Part shown: in pieces, positions 49,760-60,200 of the stretch
Numbering within the stretch: position 1 is the first letter of the stretch
How the letters are laid out: the number at the start of each line of letters is the position of its first letter
From: Populus alba
Lineage: Eukaryota; Streptophyta; Magnoliopsida; Malpighiales; Salicaceae
NCBI RefSeq assembly: GCF_005239225.2
Contig: NC_133295.1
Span: 5,704,001 to 5,768,000, forward strand
Direction of reading: 5' to 3'
Length of the DNA: 64,000 nt
Program-made: the position numbers and the translations under genes
The notes under the pieces: model-generated
Database searches by the model: none
The model's input: only the letters and a program-made list of their open reading frames with translations
What the model was told of the DNA's origin: nothing

Positions 49760-51860
49760 ATGGAGATTGAGGTTGGGATTTAATTGGTTTTTTGTGTTCT
49801 TGAAAAGATGGGATCCTGAAGTGAAGAGGGAGAAAGGTCGGCAAAAATGGCAACAGGTTCAGGTCGTATACTAGCTAATTTATCAATAATGGCTCTATTA
49901 TGTTGCCTAAGATGGAGAGAAGAGAACAGGAGCTACAGGGCTGGCAATGGATGGTTCGGTTGGTGGCTGAAAGGTCATGGAGGGTGACAGGGGCAGGGAG
50001 GACGTTGGGCATGACCTTTCATCTGTGGGGGCTTACAGTGAGGGTGACAGCAGCAGCAGGTTGCAGTTGAGCTCTTTGGCGAGTCCTACTACAGTTGCTG
50101 CTTTGATTTCATAGCCCTTCCCTTGATTGGATTTGTATCTGTAATTGTATTTATTGACTCTTTTCTTCTTTATTTAATTTTAATATATACATTATATAGG
50201 ATAATCATCTCAATGCTTTGACGTGAGAGAAGAAGTTTCATACGATACTCTCTGAAATCTCTTGTGAATTAAGTTAGCAATTCCAGAAATCTTTTCCTTC
50301 CTTCTTTTTCCTTTCTCGTTTAATCGAAGATACTATAAAACAGAGACGCGTGGACGCGTCTATCATGATAAAGCAATAGAGAAATGACTTGTTGAGTAGT
50401 AAGAGCAAAATTTGATTGTTCAAATTGACAAAAAGCTTACATAGTTAAGGAGGTAATAATGGGTTAGGTGTATTTTTGTCATTTTCCCAAAAAAAAAAAA
50501 GAAAATTAACCTCAAAGTAAAGACAACGAAAAAAAAATTAATCATTAAGAAAATTAGAATTTAGTGGTTCATTTATATTTCTTTAGCCTTATCTTCAACG
50601 CAAAAATATCATCTTTGAAATGATAAATATATCTGTTTAGCAATTATAATTCACAACTTCTAATTGAGAAGGAAAAAGCATACGCAACTTAATTGAAATA
50701 GTAATTTTTTTTCTTTTTAGTTTTAGTTTTTATTTTATTTTATTTTTATATTAAATTTATTGAGAATTGAACTTTGTTACTTATCTCATTTTTTTTTAAT
50801 ATAAAATTATTATGGTTCCGAAAATATCTCAGCTTTGGATTAGTGTTTAGTTTTATGATCGTTTATTTTTTTCTATCATATTATTAAATAAAAAAAAGTT
50901 TTATATTGTCAAATAAAAAACTTTTCTAAAAAAAAAAATTATTATTATGAATTGAGCTTTATAATTTCTTTTAATTTATTTTTTATGAGGTTATAGTGAT
51001 CTTAAAAAAACATATTGCCATTGGGTTGATGCTTGATTTTTGAAGCATTTATTTTTTATATCATGTTATTAAATAAAAAATAATTTAAAAAAAAAAAACA
51101 TAATTATTAAGAATTAGGTTTCACGATTTATTTCAATTTATTTTTTATGAGGTTATGGTGGCCTCATAAAAATATTTTAATATTAAGTTGGTGATTAATT
51201 TTATAAGATTTTTTTTTATCATATAATTAAATAATAATATTACAAAAATAAAATTATTAAAATCAATAAAATGAATGATCCAAGTTAATGATTGATTAGT
51301 TAATGTAGGTTGTTTTTAACATGTAAAGATAATTGAGTTATATTGGAGCAATTCTATATAATTTAATTGTGAGATAAAAAGTATAATCATCAAACAAAGG
51401 AAATTATAGAAAGGAGGACTTTGAGGGAGAAATTCTAGTGAATGGTTTATGTAAAATCCAACCGACAAAGCCAAGCTAGTTTAAGTATCTTGACTTGAAA
51501 AAAATAAATTAGACACAACCCTAAAAAAAAAAAAAAGATTTCTCTTTTTCCATTCTTAAAAGGCTAAAAACAATTAATCTTGACAAACAAAAAGAAAGAA
51601 TAATCCCCTGCCGAAACAAGTTTATTTCTTTAAAAGTCGATTTTTGCATAATTTTTCAACAATCTCAAAAATATTAATAATGAGTGACAAAATATGTATA
51701 CCAAAAAGCATGATCTTATGGGATTTGCCGCAGTGTAATATTGTTAGGCAAACAAATACTAGAATTAAGTTGCTCATGCAAAGTTATGATTTCGTAGTCT
51801 TCCAAGAAGGCCAAGCACAACCTAATTTTGAAGGTAGACTGTTGATCCGAAATGTTCAGG
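49760..51860. other. intergenic, no gene recognised
   Basis: A G-rich patch at about 49920-50100 (repeated GGGTGACAG words) has no usable open frame. The rest is AT-rich. Confidence 0.4.
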
Positions 51861-51869
51861 GATCTAATT

Positions 51870-52030
51870 ACGGTTATTTTTTAAAATATTTTTATTTTTA
51901 AAATATATTAAAATAATATTTTTTTATTTTAAAATATTATTTTTAAGATTAGCGCATGAAAACAATATAAAATATACAAAATAAATTAATTTTTAGTAAA
52001 AAATATAATTGAATTTTTAAACTGTGCCGA
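51870..52030. mobile_element. AT-rich MITE-like copy, truncated
   Basis: Contains 'tatattaaaataatattttt', then TTTTTAAGATTAGCGCATGA, then AAACAATATAAAA, a decayed form of the same core as the other AT-rich MITE-like copies. Confidence 0.4.
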
Positions 52031-52439
52031 ATCGTGGTTCTTGCTCCATGTTCGTGTATATGATGATACAACACAGCAAATCTTTCTTAAAAATCATATA
52101 TTGAAGGGAGGAAAATGGCAATCCTACAAGTACTTGCATTCCTGTTGGTTACTTGGTTTTCTATTTCTTTGTAATGGAAAGGGGGGGAAATTACGTTTAT
52201 ACAAATTCATTTTCATAATCCAATTTTGAACCTAAAATATCTTTTCAATTTTAATTATTTTTTTGTCACTTGTGTTTATTTAATTTTCATATCAAGAAAT
52301 ATAAAATAATCCAAGAATAAGATTATAAATAATAATAAAAGAAAAGAAATAAAAGAAAAGGGTAAAAATAAAATAAATTTTTTTTTGGATTTAATAAGCC
52401 CTTTACTGAGTTCAAAAAGGTAAAAAAAAATATTAGGAT

Positions 52440-52860
52440 GCAATCCGGGACATAATAAAAAAGAAAATGGTTTCATTAGGTTGAAATTAAAAGAATTGAA
52501 GGGACAATGATGAATATGTAACAAAAGGCCAAATCCAGGGGTCCAATTAATTTAATCATGGACAAAATTGAAGAGGAAAAGTGAGAATTAGGGAAAATTG
52601 ATTTAAAAAATGCACAATTTAAAAAATCAAGGACTAAATTAGAATAAACATCCAAATTAATTCATTTAGGGATGAAAATGAAAATAAAATATGAAATTAA
52701 AAACCTAATTGCATGGACATTAAAAATTCAAAAAGCAGGGACCACAATGAAAAAGGAATAAAAAATTCAGGGCCGAATTAAATTTTTTACTTTTCCAAAA
52801 AACAATGTCATTTTTATAACCAAAAAAAAAAAAAAAAAACCAAGATGATGACGTCGTTTT
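52440..52860 (+). repeat. degenerate short-unit repeat, LTR-retroelement style (plus orientation)
   Basis: Repeated purine-biased phrases such as TCAAGGACTAAATTAGAATA, GGGACCACAATGAAAAAGGA and 'cagggccgaattaaa', ending near GATGACGTCGTTTTATTC. It matches the word family at 25.0-25.4 and 35.0-35.5 kb and, inverted, at 16.5-17.1 kb. Confidence 0.5.
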
Positions 52861-53676
52861 ATTCATGCTGAAAGAACACTAGTTTTGCAGAAACAGGTGT
52901 TCATAATCAATTTCCAGTCTCAATTCTACAACAAGAATCATGCCAGCATAGAACACAAGTCTCTAATATCCAGTTGAAATCAATCAAGTCTCTAATATCC
53001 AACTCCCCAAATATGGCCAGCAAGAATCATTCTAGGATATCTCCAGCTAAATCTCTAGTTTTTCAAGGATTGTTAACCTGCACAAATCACATCTACACCA
53101 CCTTAGTTGCTAGACAAAAGCCTTCCATATATATAGCACTCCAAGAATTGTATAAAAATGTGATTTGTCAATTTATCAGCTGTATAGTTTGTCTCCTCAT
53201 ATTAGAATTAAAATTATTCGGGGTTTTCGATGAAGTAATTTTTTAGAAATTATATAAAGTAAAATAATAGAGACAAAAAACATTTAGGATTATAAAAAAA
53301 TCATCATTTTACTTATACCGTTGGATGAATGACTTTTCATGTCATTTCAGATCTCCAAAAATCTATTCAATTATCGCTTCAAATACAAGCTGCTATTTTG
53401 TTTATCAAGGGTCACGTTCTTCAATAAAAATAAGCCATGTGGCCAAGAAAATCTTAATAGTTCTATGTAGGACAATTAAATCCTTTAGGGAAAGTAAAAG
53501 AGCATTCATTTACTACCGGTAACCTTTTAAAAATCTTTGCATAAAACAATACATAAAGACTTAGAGAACTACTAATGAATTAATATATTTTATTTTATTT
53601 GGATCTTCATTTAAAACAACCATAACTTCACAGATATAAGGTAAGAGATGCAGATTGGTGTTATTGTCTTTAGGGT

Positions 53677-53985
53677 GACCATGTCAATCCCTTCTAATAT
53701 GATTTGTGTGATTGTACTAAGAAGACCGAATTGATCCTTTCTAAGATAAATTGTACAATCACACTAGAAAAACTGAGTTCATCTCATCTTTTAAAGATTG
53801 TGAGGTTGTTTTCCTGAAAATATGGTGTGTCAATCTCATCTCGAAGATATGTGCAATTACACTAGGAAGGCTCTAAGTTCATCATTTCCCTAGTAAATTA
53901 TGCAATCGTACTAAAAATACTGAATTGATCTCTTCTAAGATAAATTGTACAATCATACTAGAAAGACTGAGTTCATCCCATCATT
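53677..53985. repeat. tandem repeat, ~50-60 bp unit, five diverged copies
   Basis: Unit of the form TTCTAAGATAAATTGTACAA, TCAcACTAGAAAgACTGAGT, TCATC. Copies near 53739 and 53932 are almost identical, while those near 53690, 53840 and 53890 are diverged. Confidence 0.75.
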
Positions 53986-54429
53986 TTTTGGAGGGTTGAG
54001 ATCAAGTGATGGGCCAGGCCACCAACTCAGGCCCAAATAATGCCCAAGACAAGGCCTAGGTAGCAGTACCTCAACCCAGTAGGTGCTAAGACATATGCTT
54101 GGCATGCTTGATGAAGGAAATGCCTAAGTCAAGCCCCAGGCTATAACATCTAGGCCCAAGGGGTGCTGGGCAGCACAAATTTGAAGGAACTTAAAGGTTG
54201 GAAGGTATTTGGTTCCTTAGAGTGTGAAAACATGTAATGTTGCAAAAGGAAAAAAAAAAAGTTAGGAGGAATTGAACTTGTGATCCAAATTTTGCTACCC
54301 TAGTTACATCACAAATGACATAATTTTTTGTTACTACTAGCATATTAGTCTGTGTTCTAAAGTGGATTAATAATTTTTTTAAAAAAAATATAAACAAAAA
54401 TCTTAAGAATATAGAGATTATTTTAAGTT

Positions 54430-54645
54430 CTTTAAGTCTCAATAGTCTTTGGTCTAGCTATAATTCCAGACCCAAGACCATAGATTTGACAACCAAGCTA
54501 AACCTAGTAGCCTTGGATCTGGCAGTAATTTACCTTGGGTATGACGGGGGCCTAACCCAACCTAAGAGCCAATAGTCTTGGGCTTGGCAGCAATTCTAGA
54601 CCCAAGGCAACCGAACTAAACCCAATATCCTTAGTTCTAGCGGCC
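54430..54645. repeat. degenerate repeat of a 'CTTGGGTCTGGCAGCAATTC' type unit
   Basis: Phrases AGTCTTTGGTCTAGCTATAA, 'agccttggatctggcagtaattt' and AGTCTTGGGCTTGGCAGCAA recur about 60-90 bp apart, alternating with GACCCAAG and AAACC(C/T)A words. Confidence 0.55.
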
Positions 54646-54659
54646 AAGTCTAATTATTT

Positions 54660-55370
54660 TTTATTGATTATAAAAAATATTTAAAGTACCCTTAAAGTAT
54701 TCTAAACCAAAATGATAATTAAGATTTTTATTTTTTATAAAAAAATATTTAAAATATCATTGTAGTATCCTAAACAGAAATTATAATTGATTTTTTATTT
54801 TTTATTTCAAAAAATATTTGAACTACCCTTAAAGTATCCTATATATATATATATATATATATCCTAATTGATTTTTTTATAAATATTATTTATTTTTTCA
54901 ACAAAAAAACATTTAAACTATTGTAAAAGTATTCTAAACAGAAATCCTAATTAATTTTTAAAATTATTTTTTTTATTTTTTATTAAAAAAAATTTAAACT
55001 ACCCTTGAAGTATTCTAAATAAAAATCCTAATTATTATTTTTATAAATTATTTTTTTATATAGAAAAACATTTAAATTACCATTGAAGTAACCTAAACAG
55101 AAATCCTAATTAATGTTTTTTTTTATAAATTATTTTTATTTTTTATAGAAAAAAACATATAAACTACCCTTGAAGTAACTCAAACAGAAATCCTAATTTA
55201 TTTTTTTATAAATTATTTTTATTTTTTATAGAAAAAAATTTAAACTACCCTTAAAGTATCCTAAATAAAAATTATAATTATTTTTTAAATTATTTTTATT
55301 TTTTATAAAAAAATAAACTATTATTAAAATAACCTAAACAAAAATTCTAATTTGTTTTTAATTTTGTATA
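54660..55370. repeat. tandem repeat, ~70-87 bp unit, about nine copies
   Basis: Unit AAACTACCCTTAAAGTATCC, TAAACAGAAATCCTAATT followed by a T-rich filler with TTTTTATAAATTATTTTT. The ACTACCCTT-type core recurs near 54681, 54751, 54818, 54912, 54993, 55070, 55157, 55240 and 55312. A (TA)n run at 54841-54862 interrupts the fourth interval. Confidence 0.8.
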
Positions 55371-56279
55371 AGAAAACATTGTGCACGATAATGTGACAAA
55401 TTACATTAATAAATCAAATGAATTGGATTGTCCAGCCTTTTGTATTCTTCATAATTTCTTTTTCAAAACAAATCAAATGAATTTTGTTGAGACTTTTAAT
55501 ATGACTTGAAAATGAATTTTATTTTTATTTTTCTCGCATGACAAAATATTTATTATTTAAACTATGAATTTAATTAAAAAAAAACATAAAAGGTGGACGA
55601 GAAAATTCTTGAACTACCAATTGTTCATTATGCAACTATTCATTTATGCACCAATTTGATGAATGTTTGGTGCACAAAATATTTTAGAGTGATTGCAAAG
55701 GTTATTTAGATTTTTAATAAGTAGATGTTAATAAATTGATATTAGGAAGTAACATTTCATTGTTTTTTTCTAGGAATTTGGATATATTAGTAAGCTTGTT
55801 GTTAAATATGTTTTAAAGTATTTTTAGTTTTAAAAAATATTAAATTAATATTTTTTAAAATAATTTTTTTATTATTTTGATTAGGTTTGGCTTAGCCGTA
55901 AAATTCAAGATAGTTGTTTCTAGCAGTTAAGCCGAGCTCAAGTCTATTCCATATGCAAACATTTTATATCTATGATGTGATTCATAATATAATAAGTTTA
56001 TATCTACAATAGTTGTACAGTATTTTTTTTTCACAATTTTTTCCGCACGTTTTAAAAGTATACTACAATATTACTACCTCCCTGATGGTCCCAAGCCAAC
56101 TCAAACACTGTAAACCACTATTAAGCTTTTCTCCCAGAGCTGTTGAATGAATACTTAAATATAGAATAAGCGGTCAGTTATTTATTTAACCTAAAAATAA
56201 GTTTACTTTTAGGGCTCGTGGTCTAGAATTTTGAAACTCACCCCAGCTAACAGAGCCCTTGAGCAACCTACCAGATTAT
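55371..56279. other. non-coding, AT-rich
   Basis: No gene. A fragment near 55800-55880 resembles the AT-rich MITE core. Confidence 0.4.
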
Positions 56280-56287
56280 TCAATGAT

Positions 56288-56720
56288 TAGGGATGAGCAA
56301 AACCGGTTTGGTTCGGTTTTTATCAAAAAAAGTAACCAAACTGATTTTTTTTTTTTAAAAAAACCGAAACCGAACCGAAACCGGTTCGAACCGGCCGGTT
56401 TCGGTTCGGTTTTTTAGGGGGAAAACCGGTTTGGTTCGGTTTTTTCCGGTTTGGCTCGGTTTTTTGGTTTTGGCTCATTTTTTTCCTGTTTTGGCTCGGT
56501 TTTTTCTGGTTTTTCCGGTTTTGGTTCGGTTTTTTCCGGTTTGGCTCGGTTTTTTTCCGGTTCGGTTCGATTCGGTTTTTTCAGTTTTATAAGCCTAAAA
56601 CCGATACCGAACCGAACCGGTCGGTTTTTTCAAAATTTTAATTGATTTTTTTTTTCAGTTCGGTTTTTTTAATTTTTCTTTCTTGGTTTTTTCGGTTTCT
56701 CGGTTTTTTTCTCACCCCTA
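56288..56720. mobile_element. hAT-type MITE with CCGGTT-rich interior
   Basis: The ends are TAGGGATGAGCAAAA at 56288 and, inverted, TAGGGGTGAGAAAAA at 56720, matching at 13 of 15 positions. They are flanked by TCAATGAT (56280-56287) and GCAATGAT (56721-56728), an 8-bp target-site duplication with one change, as expected for hAT transposons. The 433-bp interior is built from repeated CCGGTT(T/C)GGTTCGGTTTTT words and has no real coding capacity. A strong internal inverted repeat lies at about 56357-56415, where AACCGAAACCGAACCG faces CGGTTTCGGTTCGGTT. It has no transposase and would depend on an element elsewhere. Confidence 0.8.
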
Positions 56721-57289
56721 GCAATGATACAGAGGAAAGTAAAAAAATGTGAAGCCTCGACACTCAAGAGCATGGCCACGCGTGCCATCAACTTTGCCAC
56801 TCCAATAATTACTCTTCTTTTGGACAGGAATTACAAGGAAGAACATAAGAAGTGTAGCATTTAAGTATTCAACAGTTTCCTTTGAATTTTTATGCAAGTT
56901 AGTCATGATCATCATCATAACCATGTGGAAATGAAACCCCACATTCATTTCTGGCAATTTAGGGCCAAGATGACCATCACTGAGACACTGACCTCACCTT
57001 CATCTAGACAAACTTCAAATCATGATCCTCCAGCAATCAAGCATATGAACTTTGCAGGAACTTAATATCTGAATTTCAGAGGATTTCGGTTTGAGGTAAG
57101 TACAAAACTGTTCCGTTGAAGGAATCAGAAATGGGAGGGAGAAATTGTAAATTGTAGAGGGGATAGAAGCCTCCATGTATCTATGATTATGAACACTACC
57201 TATCACTGCAGGTCAGTGAATAAAAAATAAAGAAATAAAGTAACCGATATGAAGAAATAATCCTTGAAGGCTCAATGAATACTTTTAAT

Positions 57290-60200
57290 TTACTGCCATC
57301 GCTTTGAAGACTTGACCAAGTTGGAATTGCCAGTTCTCTTAATACCTGAAAGTACCATTTATGAGAAATTTAAGGGAGAAAATGAAGTATAATCACTATG
57401 AAAGAAATGTCTGCACATTTTATTGTATAACTACCTGATTTTTACTTACTTGTTGACCCTTTTGGGGAGTCCGTTGACAGAGTCGCTGTCCTTGATGTGG
57501 CCTGTGCTTGGTTTTGTAAGAGTCGAGAAGCTGATGCCATGAGAGAACTCCTGCATAAAACCAAGTTCATAAAATCCCATGTTTCCAAATGTATGTGTAT
57601 AACTGAACGAAGGTGTGATGCTTTTCGATCTTTACAGTCGACGTATGATTATGGAAATCCTAAAGATAAATGCCAGAACATCCATCCTCTTTTTTTCGAA
57701 ATGTTCCATGCAGGATTATCACATTCAAAGCATTCTCTTACTGTCAACAAAGCACCTCTGTTTCATTTCGAAAGAAAAATAGATTCTCTTTTGGGAGATG
57801 CAACAGATGACTGGACATTTTATGTTTTAATATGCATGCAAGATCATGTAAGAAAATCTCAAGGAAGCACAGAGAACAATAGGAGTACGCTACTCACTTC
57901 CGGAATTTATTTGATAGCTTTGTGCCTTGATCTGTTTCGCCATCAGGTTCTTCTCCCACTGAAAGAGCACCATCAGAAATGTCACTTAATCTATCCCCAC
58001 AGTCTCCATCTCCAAATCGAAATATCTCAGCATCTGCAAATGACGTATCCTGACCTGTGTCCCTTTCAGAAAGCTTTGATTGCTGGGAACCAGCTTCAGA
58101 ATGCCTGTCACTGTGCTCTGGATTGCTTTCCTGATAAGAAGCTGTCTCATTTCCCATGCCTTTCCTGATCGATGGTTTTTGGGTTCTATGAGGATTCACA
58201 CCTGAAAAATCATCGCTTGCAGAGGAATTCCCATACCTCAGTGAGCCAGGATACTCGTTTTTGACATCTTTAAGTAATTCCAACTGCTCAATTTCATCAT
58301 CTTTTTTGGCAATTGTGTCTTTGAGAGATGCCACCTGCATATATAGTCTTGTTAAATGGAATGAGCATGCTAGTCAAATCTCGTAGAAACTAAAAACTCA
58401 GTGAAACGAACCTGGTCCATTAATTCCCTAGCATCTCTGCCCTCTTTGCTGCTTCGTGCTGCCCCTAGCTCAACTCCAGAGACCCTCTCTGCAAACTTCA
58501 GAGTGCTTAAAGTTTCTGAATATGAAATGACATCAGGATTGAGCTGTACAAACATAAGCGTCTTTGCTTGACCTCCTGTAACGTGGAAAAGGAAGAAAAT
58601 ATACATTTACATCAAGTCTAAAGATAGTTTGGTATGCCCCAACTTCTCGAGAAAGGAACTAGAAAACAACTTCAAGCCAGTTTGTGACAAGAAGGGAACA
58701 CAAAAAAGAACTACCTAAAGAGCTTTGCAGTAGTTGAGTGAGCTTGCTGTTTCTGTATGGTACATGAGAATTCTTTTGTGCCAGAGCGAATATGACATCT
58801 CCAAGGGCAGATAATGATTTGTTTATATGTTGTGCTTCTCTAAGTCTATCTCCAGTTGCCTCAGAGCGATCTACCCTTTCGCTCCCTGCTAGATCCACCA
58901 AATGAAGATTACCATGTAAAGCAGCCCCAGAATGCAAATCCTTTCCACGAACATGGATACTGACAACACTGTGTTACAGAAACAAATCAAAATCACAGCT
59001 AGATTTAAGATAAACGTAACGTGGAGGTGAGAATAGGATGAAATATTGACTGTAAGTACCTGTGAGAGCGGCTGCTTCTTTCGTTCATGGAAGTAGCCCC
59101 AACAGCTCTGTTTCTGAGTCCAATATCCATTAATTCTAGAACGTCTGAAGTTGATGTAACAGGATGCATGCTAGCATCTGGTACTGCCAAACCATTGGTT
59201 TGGACAGTAGACTTAATCCCAAGGGTGTGCAAATCAAGGGAAACAGAACAACGACAGAGAGAGTGCCTCATGTTTTTTATGAAAGAGATAAAAAACCAAA
59301 CTAAATGGTAACGATCTGGGTGATGTGTTGATAAGAACACTCTCACCTAATATAAAAGGATATTTTTTCTGAGAACCATCGATCAACAGTAAATCGTGCA
59401 CTTGTTCGTTATATATTTCAACCATCTGAACCTGAATCTCATAGTTAAAGGAGCCTCCTCTACTCTGAGAAATTTTGAAAAGGTCATTTAGAGCCCGATA
59501 ATTGACCCCCCAATCCTCCTCAGATGCTTCATTTGGACCAGTCTGGAATAGAAGGTCAAGTTGAATCAGCATTGCAAGAGAGCATCACTGCATGAAGATG
59601 AAACTAAACACAGAGACATACCATTGTGTATGTTTTTCCTGAACCAGTTTGTCCATAAGCAAATATACACACGCTATATCCATCCAGTACAGAGCGTATC
59701 AATGGTTGAGTGTCTGAATATACCTCCGCTGCCATTATCCAGGGCAGATAGCATGTTAGGGATGACAAGAATTTACATCCACAGTCATGACAGCAGAATG
59801 TACAAACACAAAAACATTACAGCAAGCTCAACTAAGCCCTATCCAAGTTGAAAAGGATGTAGAGCTGAAAACCTTGAGTAGAATCTGGACCAAAGACCTT
59901 ATTGAACTTAAAATTGCGACGTCTATCTTTCCCTTGTTTGGAGGGGTTCACAACAGCCACCTCTCCATTTTCACCTATATATTCTACCGCTGTTTGTTTC
60001 GCAACCTGCCCTGGAAGAAATGGCCGTATACGGCAATAAACTCTGATGTTTCCTGTGAAATAAAAATGGAAGAGTTACATATTCAAGGATTGCACACATG
60101 TGTAAACCTTGTACAGCAAATGCTAGCAGCGGCACCTTTTAATTCCTGAAGCTCATTGAACATCCTCCTATTTTCAGCAACGACAAAGTGATAGTCCCCG

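Noticed and set aside
49920..50100. G-rich patch that might be a coding exon
   Set aside because: Stops in every frame and no recognisable protein motif.
56213..56262. tRNA- or SINE-like segment with an AGGGCTC/GAGCCCT stem
   Set aside because: The stem is real, but no convincing A or B box and no cloverleaf could be drawn.
56451..56645. Phe/Gly/Ser-rich open frame
   Set aside because: By-product of the CCGGTT-rich repeat in the hAT MITE; pure low complexity.
57497..58168. 223-codon open frame on the plus strand
   Set aside because: It lies antisense to kinesin exons 19-20, whose minus-strand frame fits family sequence and splice sites. No domain is visible in the plus-strand translation.
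59060..59363. GT-AG splicing (TTAG/GTGAGA to TTAAG/TCTACT) in the kinesin gene
   Set aside because: It shifts the frame and meets a TAG within about 14 codons, losing the conserved [13 protein letters not shown] block; the AT-AC choice keeps it.
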